From Synchiropus splendidus (lineage: Eukaryota > Chordata > Actinopteri > Syngnathiformes > Callionymidae): a stretch of DNA of 64,000 nucleotides. Numbering within the stretch: position 1 is the stretch's first letter; each line of letters opens with the position of its first letter. The position numbers and the translations under genes are program-made. The notes beneath the pieces were generated by a model. That model did no database searches, was not told the origin of the DNA, and saw only the letters and a program-made list of their open reading frames with translations. Of this stretch, positions 36,840 through 49,272 are shown piece by piece. The stretch spans positions 17,905,001 to 17,969,000 of the forward strand of contig NC_071347.1 of assembly GCF_027744825.2 (NCBI RefSeq). The letters run 5' to 3'.

Positions 36840-38057
36840 AGATTAATCACAAATTCTCTAATTACCTAGTTTAATTTTTGTAATCGAATCCCACCCTTAG
36901 TAATTTCATAATCGCACATGGTTTTTATTTAAAATTTTCTCTTACACTTCTTTCTTTGGGTTTGACGCCCCTCTCACCCAATATATATCCTGGAACCTTA
37001 GGAAATGTACTTGCTCACCACTGCTCAAGACCAACTCACTCCATGCTAAAGAACGCTGTTGCCATTAGAGATACTAACCATCCATCCATGACTCCTGTTC
37101 ATGGAGCTCAGCGGATAGATCACATGTCCAAATCTGCATATGAGCAGAGGAGGTCACCAGTGAGGGAGACTTGATGTTAAATCCTGAACTGAACAACCTC
37201 ATGGAATCTCCAGCTAAGAAAGGCAACACCCTCTTTAAATGTCTATGTCTGTGGGCCACCATGTTTGTTATAGTGCAGGAGCAGCACTGGATTTCTACTA
37301 CTGCCCTCCATGCTTTGATTTGTTCTCTGTATCTGCCATATTGAGCTCATTTCTATTTTAAAATGTAAAGTGGGTTCCTCTGTCGGCCTTGGATTATAAG
37401 GCCCTGCTGAAGAGCAGTCAGGTCTGGGTATGTGCTTCAAAAAGACTCCTCTCTCTGTGTGCAGCATTCCTCTGCTGATGAAATCCCAAAGCATCTGACG
37501 TGGTTAAACAAGTAAAGAAGTCCTGATACGCTTCACGCAGTCGCTTTTGAGACCTTGACTGAGTAAATGTCAGAGCCAACACTGTGAAGCAACAGAGCAC
37601 ACTGGAGCAGAGCCAACATACTCTTGATATCTCAAGGGCAGCACCATCAGTGCTGTGGGGGGGAGACACACCAGGACCCCAGGTTCAGTGAGTTCAAGAG
37701 TTTTGTGTTAAAAAAACAAAACAAACAAACTCCATTTGAGGGTGGTGAAGTATCCAACTGTCCAGCGGAGTCGTGACGAACTCCTGCCGACCAATGACGT
37801 GGTGGTTCTGACATAAAGAGCTTGTCGAATCGCCATGGTAACACAGTGTGTGTTATAAGGTCAAGAATGACGTCGCATCTTAGAAAATCTGGGAGAGGTT
37901 ACTAGTAGCAACCGAGCGCCACTGTATTGTTTTGAATCAATTTTCTGGATGATTCTATTAACTGTGTGTGATTGCAGTCTTCTCCTGTTGAAGGATGTGT
38001 TTTTTTTAAAGAACATTGCGTCATGAAAGAGGCAAAATATCTTCCCGGAGTGAATAA
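36840..38057. other. Gene-free interval before the prpf18 3' end
   Basis: No gene recognised. Short frames (for example 37243-37669) have no domain similarity and no splice-consistent continuation. Confidence 0.4.
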
Positions 38058-38063
38058 TTTATT
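38058..38063 (-). terminator. AATAAA polyadenylation signal of prpf18
   Basis: Minus-strand AATAAA about 190 nt after the prpf18 stop codon. Confidence 0.65.
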
Positions 38064-38251
38064 CCAGAGGAGTGAAAAGAAGAAAATGAATTAAAAAAAA
38101 GAATTTTAATGACAGGAGAACATCATGGTTATGTAATAAAACTTACAAAAACACTGACTCATCATCATGAAAAACTTGAGCAGCTAATGTTGCTGTCATG
38201 TTGCAGTTGTCCTCCACTCCTTTAGTAACACGTTGCCGGTCATGGTGAGCA

Positions 38252-41200
38252 TCACAGAGCGTTGTATTCCACACACTTGGACGGGACGGTGGTGAAGTGT
38301 TTCTGGCAGATGGTCATGAGTCTCTTCAATCCCTGCAAGGAGACACGACCTTGTCACCTTAAACAACTTACAGTGCTGAATGGAATATTTGAACCTCACC
38401 TGAATGTACTTCCTCTGCGTCTCATCGTTCAGAACGTGAGCCACGTGTTTCGAGAAGATCTTTTCTCGACCTGTACGGGCGTGAATGCCGACCATGGTCA
38501 CGCCGATGGGCCAGGGAGCGTTTCCGATCGCCATCTGCAGGTACGCATCATTGGCCTGGCAAACAAGCAGCACTGTGTTAAACACATGTACACTGACTGC
38601 ACAAAAGACGTAACAAACCTTCACATATTCCCTCTCCAACATGAACTTGATGATATCGGTGATGGACTCTTTGATGTCTGCTGATAATGTCTGGAAGAAT
38701 CCGAGTTTATTAGAGTTGAAAGACGTGGTTCTATCTTTGGATTTCTACCTTCTTCCTGAGCTTCCGGAACAAAGGTTTGAGGTAAGACTCGGTCTGAGAG
38801 TGTGTTGCGCTGGCCAGCTTTCCCTGGACGCTGCGTTTCACATGGTCTTCCCTGCTGTTCAGATCTTTGGCCCAAACTCCGAGAAGGAACTGAAATATAC
38901 AAGCAAACTGTGGCGTTGAAAGAAACACTTTGATGTGTGGAAACAAAAGAAGAAAAGTGAATCGTAATTTTACACTTAATCCGTAGCAAACTCCATTTTA
39001 AAACCACCTTTTGTCACTGCTGCATGTAAGATAACATTTCATCGATGCCCTCAAGTGGCACATTTGCAAAAGCATCAACAAGGAGACAGGAGGGTTTCAC
39101 ATCTAGAATGAAGTCACTGTAGCAAATTTCATTCCAACCCAGGAAGGCACAGAAATAAACACATCAAAAGTCTTACCCTCAAAAACTTATCAATGACATC
39201 CATGTCTCCGTGGTCGTCTCCTCTGCCCAGATTTTTGCCAAGCGCCTGAGAGACAATCATCAGAACCGCAGGTCCAAATGTTGCCTATAAGGCGTGAAAC
39301 TACAGCATCAATTTACCTCGAGCTCCTCGATGGTCGTGTTTTCTTCGTGCACTTTCAGATCATGCTGGGTGTCAACCTCCCCGGGTTCTGTTCCGCCGAC
39401 TATTTCATTCAGATACTGCTGGTCGATTTTGTCCATGGCAGCCTTCAGGTCGTTCCTCAAGCCCTGCACACACATGCCGCGGTTCATTCATTCAACCCTT
39501 AACAAGGCACAAGATACAGCCTTAAGTAACTAGGGACGACCGATGTCACTGTTATGGTCCCGATACCGATACCTTAGCTTTGGGTATTGACCGATACCGA
39601 TACTCGTGAATATCAGAGAGTCATATTAGCCTGCTTTCTTTCACGAACAATTCCTTCATGTTTAGCAGATCAGTCGGCTGAAAGGGGTGTTTCTTTTAAA
39701 ATGTCGCTGTATATGATCGAAATGTGCTGATTCTCAACCCATTTGCAGCAATAGCTTGGCGCCACATTAGTTTACTGGTGTAATCTCACGGTTATCCACA
39801 TCATGCGAGTCGCCACACAGCATGGAAGCTCTGTGATTGATGGGATCTCTGATGCTGATGACAGGAGGAAACTGCAGATAAGTTCCAAACTTTAAACAAT
39901 CTTAGCTTTTTAATCGCAGGATTATTTGGGGCGTATCTTTTGGCACTAAGCTCGGCTCTCCACTGCTGTACAGCGAGGTGCGCTTGAGAGCATCGGAGTT
40001 GGCTGCACGGCACACAGCAACTGAATGCGAGCAAAATAGTTGAACAGGGATCAAAATTCACGTGGTTCTATTTATTTATTTAAGACTTCAGATATATTTT
40101 GTTCGAATGAATGAATGTTTAAATGTGTGAGCGTTCAGAAAACAAATTAACAGCTGATACAATTGTATGCTTATCTTGCATAAATATAGAAAAGAGGTGA
40201 ACAACCTTAGCTTGTCATAAGGGAAAGAATCATAAAAATATGTTGGTTTTTTTCTTTTAGTAATAAGGTTCAGTCCAGTAAAAGTACTGCACAGGAGACC
40301 TCTGCATCTGAAAGTGTTATTGTGGCAACAGCTACTGAGTTCATCTCATTTAACGCTTCTTATTTGACTCAGATGTTTGTCTTTATAGAAAGTTATTTTT
40401 GAACAAATAGATGTTTACAGCTAGTGTTTTTACAAAGCAAACTGTTAAGTCAGTCATTGACATGGCGTGTTGGGAGGTGAATTGGCTGGGGGCGGGGCTT
40501 TGGACGCCCTGTTTCAAAATCCTACCTTTTGCATCAACATGACAACTAAACATAAAGTTTAAATAATCGCTGTCATGACAGCACTCAAATTAAGTCTGCT
40601 GCATGTGAAAGAGCTCCAAGGCGTCCAGCCTTTGCATGGTTTGAGGATATTATCGGTTGTGCTAAACAGTTGATGCTCAGAGGACAGACAACCATTCCAT
40701 AGAGACTTACCTTGTTCACTTCAGGGGTTAAAATCTCAATTTTTCTCAGCCTCTGAAAGGCATCGTAGTCTGATTCTCCAAACAGTCGGATGGGTTCACC
40801 TCTTTCTCTCAGCCGCCGAATTGCCTACAAAGGACATACATTGAATGTAGCACACACTTGAGCCCTTTAGACTTGATAAAATATTTTAGTAGTTTAAACT
40901 CAGTTGATCAGTTTTAGAGATCGCTTGAAGCGTTAAGAAGATTCCTGTGAATTCCAGTCATGGCAAATAGCACAGAGACACATAACGTCATGGAACAATA
41001 GCACTTCTGAGATGTCAGTCAATGGCCAGTCAAGAGTCACTACACACAATGTGTGGGTGAGGTGATTTTAATTCCTATGCCTAATTTAAAAGGATCTTTA
41101 TGATGAACATGCATTGGACAGAACTTGTGCAACCCGAGGATAAAGAGACGTCAATCTGAAATAAAACTGTGGGGCATCATTACGTCTCACTGCGTCCAAC

Positions 41201-42835
41201 AATGACGGACTGTAGATGTCACCTCACCTCCTGTCGTGATAGAGTCATTGGCAGCTTTTCTTCTGTGAGTTCCAGTTCCAGCACGGGATTGGCTGATGAG
41301 GACGGTTCATCTTCCTCCTCCTTATCGATCTAAAATTGAAATTCAGAGAAACACATTAAACTTCCAGGCATTATGATTAAATAGCCTTGAGATTGTTGAA
41401 AATAAATTGCAGGATAAAGGAGTGATCCATAAAATGACATCAACCTCGTGGCATCATAATGTAGGTGTGATCCAACACTAAACACAGGCTTGTGAAAAAC
41501 AAAACTTACAAATAAAATGTCATGTGTCTCCCGTTTTATTTTGTTGGACCAGCTGCACACGTCTTTTGACTCAGTTACTAATTTTGGAATAAAAGAAATG
41601 ACCATGCCATAAAATAAGCATGCATCTCTGCTCTTTTAGATTATGCTTTCAATAACACAATCTAAGAGAAACATGAGCGTACCAGAACAATGCTTTGAAT
41701 GTAGACACCATGAAAAGTAAAGCAGAAACACACTCTAGAAAACAGACATTTTCAAAGAAATTAAAAGCTATCTGGAAAGATGGCATGAAATAAGTAACGT
41801 CACACATTGCAAATCAAAAGGAGCAAAATCTTATATTTAGGTTCAACATTCCATGCTCAAATTGGATTGAATGGAAAGATAAAGCTTCCAATCCTTGTAC
41901 TCGTGTTTTGTAAATTCAGTAGTTCAAAACATTATACAGGATATTTCACTTATTCTAGGTTTATATTGCTTCAATAACTTCCAAGAAAATACCTAAGGCT
42001 GCTGGTCGCAGCCTGAACAAGTGCATTTTTGCAATTGATAGCAAGGAGGCGGAAGCTTTTGAGGTATCTATGTACATGCATCCTGCCGCAATTGTCACTG
42101 GGCATCCCATACCTGGCAGTGAGAAGGCTCTCGCTGTACCTACAGATACAGGCAGCAGAGGCAATTTGAAGAGAAATAGCACAGTGAAAAGAGTCACAAC
42201 TAAATAGGAAGTTGTTTATGTATGACCTTTAATGTACAGTGTGAAACAGTCGACTCAAAAATGAATTAATTTGTCAGGGTCCTGGACACAAACCTTATAG
42301 CCAGATCTTATCAAGTAATCTTCACGCTCCTTCTGTGCGAGATCAGACCTTTTGAAGCACTTTTTGGAGTCCTGCAAAACAGAAAATGACCATTACACGT
42401 GTCACAAACTTGATAGGGTCGTCGTATATATTTAGGTAGAATACTACGGGAGAAAAACTTCAAAGCAATATAAAACACTTAGTGCTTTAAAAACACGAAG
42501 CTCATTATCAACGTCAATGAAAAGAGAAAACACCTTTTCGTCTAACGCTAATGTTTTTAGCATGCACTAGCATAGGTAGGCTAACAGTTCTAGGTTGTTT
42601 AGTGTAGAGGTTCAACCGGATTATTTCACACCACAGATACGTAATGGTCTCTGTTTAAGTGTATAAACACAGCACACAAGTTAATACGAATTACAGTTAT
42701 TATTGTTACGTGAGCATTTTTGCACAAACGCTAACTTGTTAGCAAAGCGAATGGCATCGATATACTCACATCAACAAGTTTTTTTTCTTCCAGGAGTTTC
42801 CTCTTCCTCGCGATCTCAGCTTTAATAATATCCAT
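38252..42835 (-). CDS. prpf18: Pre-mRNA-splicing factor 18
   Basis: U5 snRNP-associated factor for the second catalytic step of splicing (3' splice-site exon ligation), acting in the nucleus. Ten coding exons: 42770-42835, 42294-42371, 41228-41329, 40711-40824, 39317-39463, 39177-39245, 38749-38889, 38619-38690, 38400-38555, 38252-38332. They give 341 residues, against 342 in human. The protein opens [19 protein letters not shown]. It contains the PRP4-like segment [20 protein letters not shown] in exon 4 and the highly conserved C-terminal Prp18 domain with [10 protein letters not shown] and [18 protein letters not shown]. It ends in KCVEYNAL. Every exon begins and ends in phase 0, so each is a whole number of codons. 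The ATG lies 790 bp from the bend7 ATG on the opposite strand. Introns hold small transposon relics (for example 39535-39620). Confidence 0.98.
39533..39625. mobile_element. Terminal fragment of a CCGATACCGATA-type DNA element in prpf18 intron 4
   Basis: AGGGACGACCGATGTCAC followed by repeated CCCGATACCGATAC and GACCGATACCGATACT is typical of termini of non-autonomous fish DNA elements. The other end was not located. Confidence 0.45.
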
Positions 42836-43625
42836 TTTACTTTGAAATAATGCCGTTAAACTGAATTAATTTACGCAGACGAGCATCACAGTCCCCCACA
42901 CGTTCAGGAAGTAAAACCGCCCGGAAATGATGTCAAACCACACTTCAAAATAAAACAGAAATGCTCTTTCAAAATAAAGAGTAAAAGTTATACGCAGGTG
43001 AAATAGCTTATTTACGACGCTTTTGAGTAGTAATACAGTCTTTAACAGCATTACAGGATAATTCAAAAATTTGTCGGTTTATCACAGTGTAACACTAATA
43101 AAGTCGTGTTTATTCAATTATTAAAATGTAAAAGACCCTTCAGTTTAAACGATGCAAAAAGAATAATGTACCACTGTAACATGTGACTTTCACAATTTAC
43201 CTAAAAAAAACTCTTCGGTACGTCTAGATTTCTCTTGTCTTTAAAATCGAGAGGAATTAATAAAGTATGTAATGATTTTGATTCCGTAAAATATCGCCTA
43301 AAATACAAAGTGTCATTTGTGTTGATCGGATGGAATTCTGCCGCCTGGACTGCACGGCACCGACAGACGTCTGAGCTTTAGGATGAGGATATACCATCAG
43401 GTGGCGCAAAAGGATTTAAAAAATAATGAAGAAATTAACGATATCGCCCAGCGATAGCGGTGGCGCGGCGACGCAATTGAAGGACTGTAATACCATTAAC
43501 ACCAAAGGACATATTCGGGCGAAACACGTGGATGTGAGGTGTGAGTGCAATATCAACAGGATTTCATGCGAGAAATTTAATCCACCAGACGGACGCTGGA
43601 CCCGTTTCGTCTGAGCGTTCTGGAG
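42836..43625. promoter_or_regulatory. Shared bidirectional promoter region, prpf18 / bend7
   Basis: The 790 bp between the two divergent start codons must hold both 5' UTRs and promoters. ETS-like AGGAAGT (42906-42912) and CCGGAAAT (42921-42928) lie close to prpf18, as in many housekeeping promoters. CpGs increase from about 43320 toward bend7. No TATA box is obvious near either start. Confidence 0.6.
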
Positions 43626-46583
43626 ATGGAGTTTGGAGAGAGGAAGAGGCGAAGGAAGTCACCGAGCTTTAAACTGGTCGCGGATGAAGGTATAGTGAAG
43701 GATGGATGAGAGACGCGGGTTTGTCTGGCGCCGTAAACCAGACGAGACGGACGCGACATTGTCGGGAGTGAATACACCACCGGGCTAAAAGTCTTTACTC
43801 CGAGCATCGATCGGAGACGAATCACGTCGATGTTGGTTGCAAACGTGTTGCGCATCCTTCATCCTCCGCAGGCGGGTTTTGTCGTGGATGAATCAGCCTT
43901 CCAGACCGATCATGATACCTACAGGTGGTGGATCCTTCATGACATCAATGAGGATGGGAGGGGCCACCTCAACATACCCTCATCAGCCAGGCGTTATTTC
44001 TACTGACTCGCGACGAAACATCGCGTTGACGACTGCTCAGACCCGTCAATGGCTTTTCAATACAGCAAGATTGGATGAACAGAAATAATAACTTGTTTGA
44101 TTCTGATGCAGATTGTGAACCACCAGATCAAGATTCAAGTGAGGAGCCCGGGGAGGACGACGGTGAGTGTCATTTATGAGGTTTCACATAAAGCAAAGTC
44201 ATGGCACGGGGACCAAATCTGGCCTACCAAATCATTTTGCATGGCCCAGCAGAGCTGAAAAACAAATCCAATCCAAGAAAGCGAGCCCTGACTGTGTCAG
44301 CTTTTAACAGTGGATAGTTCACAGGAACATTTCATTCATTTGGCCCAACTTTGCATGGTAAAAATACATGGTAAAAAAATAAAATTCAAATAAAACCTGA
44401 AATCCATTGAAGGAGCAAGAAGATGCCTGGTCTTTGTTGTTTCACTGGGAGAACATAAACCACAAGTGCACTTTGCCCAGTAGTCTCACAGAGAATCCCT
44501 CAAAGACTTTCTAGACGATTGGAACACAGCCAACATTTGATCATCTATCCAGTCAGTTCCTGAATATTCATTTGGAATCTCTCCAAGACCTTTTCTTACA
44601 GACACAGATGATCCTCCTCAGTCGAGGTCATGAGGAAAAATAAAGAGGTCTGTGTAAGAATCCAAATGTGAGCACTTCTTGTTCTGTTGTTTTTGGTGGA
44701 GGGCACAAGTGGACTCAAGTCTTGTTTGCTTCAGTTGAGACCTGTGGACACGGATGGTCAGATGTTTCTGTTCGAGAAGTTGTGCTCCTTGTGAGGAGGA
44801 TTTTTCTTTAATAAACAGCGGTCTTTTGCAGTTGATGCAGTTTTTGTTTGTTATAAAAATTGATTCTGATCATCATGGGACTCCATTTCCTCTGCATGTT
44901 GGTAATGAGACACATAAAGATTTCTGCTTTTTGCTGCAGTCTGGCTGGGAGAAGACGGAATGGAGATCAAGAAGCAAATCACAGGAATGATGAGGCTCTT
45001 GACTGACAAGACTGGTAGAGTGTACCAGCGTGTGGAGGTAGAGCACAGCCAACCCTCACCTGAGGACAGACCGACAGCTTGTCCGCAGCCAGCTTTGAAG
45101 AACCCGACAGTCAACAACTGGAATGCCACAGCGTGCGCCGGATCTTCATCCGCACATATCTCCAACCTGACCCCCTGTGACGCTAAACAGTATGGCACAA
45201 GATCTGTGGTCTCCAAGTGGAATTACAAGGATGAGAGAGCAGGTGACGTGAATGGTAAGTGACAACAACCAACAAGATAAACTGGCATAAAAACGGAAGT
45301 TTAACATCTCTAACATGAATTTTCAGTTGCCCCCTGTAATGTCCAGGAAAACAGCTGCTGCACTTGCAACTGCAAAGGCACCCTAAATTCTATCCTGTAC
45401 GAACTGCGAGCCATGAGAAGATTGATGCAGACTCAAAGGGGTGAGTGAGGTCTCCAAGTTTGAAGCCTGTGAGTTAACTTTAACTCGCTTTCTAGCATCC
45501 TTAGACGCACATGAGCCAACAGCACCGCTTTGCCACACCCGCTTCAGCCCTGGCCACAGCACTCGTTGGAGGAGAAGGCAGTTTTATAAAGTGACGCCGG
45601 GGCTTATGTCCAGTCCTGAGGTTGCTACTGTTTCAACTGAGAGGGCTGAATGTGGAAGCAAGGAGGAGTTTGAATTGCCCAACATTGGTGCCATCTCTGA
45701 AGTTTCTGCATCAACACCAACGGTGGATCCAGCATCAGCAAACTCACACAACTCTCTTTTGCCGCGGATGAAGGAGCCTCTGGCAACAGGGGTGCTGCAG
45801 TCAGTGAGTGTGTTAGTGTCATGCACATTGTGTCCCATCTTGTTCTACTGTACATTTATAGATATCCCACTATATATTCTACACTACCGCGGTACATCAC
45901 CTCTCCATTAAACAGGCGTTCATCATGTCATAGGTAATGCAAGAAGTAAATATTACCGCCAAATATTCATGTTACATTTCACTGCTTTTCAGCCTGAGGT
46001 GCGACTTGCAGAAGACTATGATGTGTTTATTTCAAAAGCCCAATTGGATTCCATCCTGGTCAACTACACACGCTCCGGGAGCCTTCTGTTCCGAAAACTG
46101 GTATTTATTCATTCATTTATTCCAACATTATGACTGCAGAGGAAGGATATTAAACTTGTGATTAGGTGTGTGCGTTCTTTAATGACGCCACGCTGGCCAA
46201 CTCGCTACCGAACGGAAAAAGAAAGCGAGGACTCAATGACAACCGTAAGGGCCTGGACCAGAACATTGTGGGTGCCATTAAAGGTAAACAGATATTTTAC
46301 CGCTTTTTTTTTTTTCAATTCACTGACGTGAGGCTGTGTCCAGTGTTCACAGAGAAGTACTGCACTGAGCACAAAATAGACAAGTTGCCTGGCCCGCGGG
46401 ACTGGGTTCAGATCCTGCAAGATCAGATCAAACTTGCCCGGAGGAGACTGAAGCGAGGTGGAGTGAGGAGTATTTAACAGTGATTCCCCACGCTTGCTGT
46501 TGCACAACCAAGCAGCTAATGTCTGTTTTGTCGTTCATCCGTCAGATGCTGCGGAAACAGATGACCCAGCGAGCGGACCTTAA
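43626..46583 (+). CDS. bend7: BEN domain-containing protein 7
   Basis: Predicted nuclear protein; BEN domains bind DNA or recruit chromatin partners. Nine coding exons: 43626-43689, 44112-44162, 44940-45254, 45327-45440, 45496-45803, 45993-46100, 46166-46283, 46344-46457, 46546-46583. They sum to 1230 nt, 409 residues. The N-terminus MEFGERKRRRKSPSFKLV is basic and nuclear-localisation-like. Exon 3 has the conserved EIKKQITGMMRLL segment. Exon 4 carries a cysteine cluster (NSCCTCNC) followed by a leucine-rich helix. The BEN domain is encoded by exons 6-8, with YTRSGSLLFRKLVCAFF, NGKRKRGLNDNRKGLDQNIV and WVQILQDQIKLARRRLKR. The exon-8 donor is non-optimal (G|GTGGAG). I chose it because it joins to an acidic DAAETDD tail like that of the human protein. 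The protein is shorter than human BEND7, mostly in the disordered middle. Confidence 0.93.
44190..44400 (+). mobile_element. Teleost interspersed-element fragment in bend7 intron 2
   Basis: GGGGACCAAATCTGGCCTACC and ATCATTTTGCATGGCCC match the style of a very common fish DNA-element terminus (CCAAATCTGGCCC...CATTTTGTGTGGCCC). Right boundary uncertain. Confidence 0.5.
44735..44817 (+). repeat. Interspersed repeat, related to 57066-57150 (inverted)
   Basis: Shares GAGACCTGT, GGTCAGA, TGCTCCTTGTGAGGAGGATT and TTCTTTAATAAACA with the reverse complement of 57066-57150. The AATAAA near one end suggests a retroposon 3' terminus. Confidence 0.65.
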
Positions 46584-47193
46584 CAAGTACGAACAAAACC
46601 CCGCTCCTAACAGGTTTCAGACAACAAGATATGCATGTGCTCACGCAAACTCTACCAGGTTGCTATGGTTGCATTACAATGCACCTATTGATACACTGTT
46701 CACTCGGTTGCCTGTATATCACGAGTAGGAATAGCAGTTGTGCTTTTGTATATCAAATGAGTTACATTTGAATAATTTAATTTTAAAGCTAGATAGACGT
46801 GTTCTTGTTCGTTCAGAGTCCAGAGCCAACACGCCAACATACGTAGGGAGGAATGTATCTGGGTGATTTACCTGCCATACCACAACGAATTTCATACTAT
46901 GGTCACATACTTATCAACTGATACTTGTTGGAGAAGCCAAAGCTGTGATATGATATTAATTTATGGCTTACTGTATGATCAATGTGCCTTTTGAGTGACC
47001 TGTAATCGTGGATGTTTTGTGTACTGCAGCATCCACCTTCTTTCCACAATTTAGACCTGTTTTGTGCAGCGCATTCTTTGTTTAAACTACATTATGTGCC
47101 GGACTGCTTATTATCAAACTGTTGACATGCAACCACGTGTGCATTTCGCCATTGTGAAAGGTGACTGCATACAAGAACTCGCTGTGCAAATCA

Positions 47194-47199
47194 AATAAA
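47194..47199 (+). terminator. AATAAA polyadenylation signal of bend7
   Basis: The first canonical hexamer after the stop codon, about 610 nt downstream, which predicts a 3' UTR of about 0.6 kb. Confidence 0.7.
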
Positions 47200-47219
47200 A
47201 ACAAGTCAAAACATGTCTG

Positions 47220-49245
47220 TTCTTTATTCAAATAGTCAACGCCATGAAGTGACTGTGACAATCAAAATTTTAAATCGCAATTAATAGCAATATTAAAGAC
47301 CTTGGTAGGACTTTTTTTTTTTGACTCAATATGTGGGTTCGAGTTAAAACTCTAAAAATCAGTCAGGAGAGGTGTGTGAATAAAACAACGATTCAATTGA
47401 ATTAAGGACGGTGTATATGAGTGACTTTCATTTAACAGTAATGCAAGCTTGACTTAAACGCGTCTGTGAATAACAATTGATGCAGAATACGCGATTTAGT
47501 GTGGCGTACAATTGGAGGGAAAATTAAAGGTACACTCCACTGTATATATTTTGTTGCCATAGTTCACGCTTCCTTAAAGGGGATGTCGAAGCCGCCACAG
47601 AGCAGGCCATGGACCCTTAGCGATCTTGTGCGTTTCCTCTTTAAATCACGATAGCAAAATAAAATTAACTTGGAGCAACAAGAAAGTAAACGCATGTATT
47701 TTAGAGACCATGTGTGTTTAATCGTGTCATTTGAATATTTTCCCTCTAAACAATAAGCAACACAACGTAATACATATATTTTTGATCAGGCGTTATCCGA
47801 GGACTCTCGATTCTTGCGGCGATGCGTTCTGCCGCCGTCCCCGCTCTTGTGTTGGGATCCACCGCTGACTGAAGCTGGTAAGGAGCAATTAAAGGGGAAA
47901 TGTTGCACGAATATAACTCCACTTTGGCCCTTAAATTGCATAGAGTGTGGTTATAAACGCCCTTGTTGCATCATGCCATTACAAATGTCGCACAACTCGC
48001 TCTCTCTGTGCTGTTTGGATCTTATTAGCGCTGATGTTGCACACATCGCATGGCGGCGGCCAGCAAAGGGTTAATTTTTTCCCCGCCGACATTTTTGTTC
48101 GACGCTTTACGATAACTTTTTACCTGAACATGTGCGGCCAGTCGGCGTTGTGGTTCACATGCGTGTTGTCGACGTGAACTTCGTAGTTCACCATTTGTGC
48201 GTCAATGGAACGCAGCGCTTCCAAACCCAGTCGCCTCTTTGTTGACCTGCTCTAGTGATGCTCACGAGTCGGCGGTGGTTAGCAAATGCTAGCGCGGAAA
48301 TAACATTGTGACAACGTAAACACACTTGTGTTTGTGCCCTTCGATCGGGATTGTCTGGCGTGTTACATGCGTGAGGACTTGACAATAAAGTGATCCGCAA
48401 GCAGATTGGTGTGTCGCAAACATATTTGCTGGCAGGTGTTGAGGGTTGAATGAACTCGGCAATGTGATGCCTTGAACACTCCCCCTTTTCCAAACAGCGA
48501 GGCCCTCGGTGAGAACGGGCTCAATTGAATCAGTAACCATGAGTTTAGTGTGAGTCCCGAAACGACACACTTGTCCACAGATTAAATATGATGTTCAACA
48601 GCTGTAGGTAGTTCTAATAAAGAGTTATAATAGCGCCCATATGTGGGGTTATAACTTGGACATCAACAAAAGGAGGTCGCTATGAGGTGTTTTCTTTTTG
48701 CAGGTTGATATAGCTCAGTATTGAGTTGAAAGACCTATTTAAAAAATACGTCTAATTCAAACTACTGATAGAATCACTTTCAATATTTTGGGATTTTTTT
48801 TTAATTCATAATTAAGAAGTGTAATATATAATTTATACATTTTCAGGGAAGATTATTCAGTGCAACAATTCCAGGTGCACCACATTATATATTGTGATGC
48901 CAAAGCAGAAACATCCATGATGAAGGAAACAAATTGTGCTGATGGGTGGAAAATTTCAGTAAATTAAACTTGTCTTGACGTGTCTAGAAACTTGTCCCGT
49001 CTACTGAAGAGTTGACCTATCACTGAGCGCCTCCACCGGGATGTTTAAGCTTAAATTTGATCATTCTGCTGTCAGGTATTAAAATGTGATTATCACAGTG
49101 AATATTAAATTAGATTTTTTTCCTCTTAAGTAGTTACAACAGTAGTTATTTTTAATAGTTGCAGCTAAGAACAGTAGAAATCGTCACCATCTTTACAACA
49201 ACTGTGTTTCTTTACGTCTGCACTGACCATCTGTTGTGTTTGCAG
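47220..49245. promoter_or_regulatory. Upstream region of sephs1 with a possible non-coding first exon
   Basis: The coding start of sephs1 is preceded by a clear acceptor (TTTGCAG, ending 49245), so at least one upstream 5' UTR exon is expected. The CpG-richer stretch 47790-48310 is the best promoter candidate. GAAGCTG|GTAAGG at 47871-47883 is a good donor for a first exon ending at 47877. The assignment is inferred, not proven. Confidence 0.5.
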
Positions 49246-49272
49246 CGGTCAGGCGCCAGCGTTTCTCCAGAC

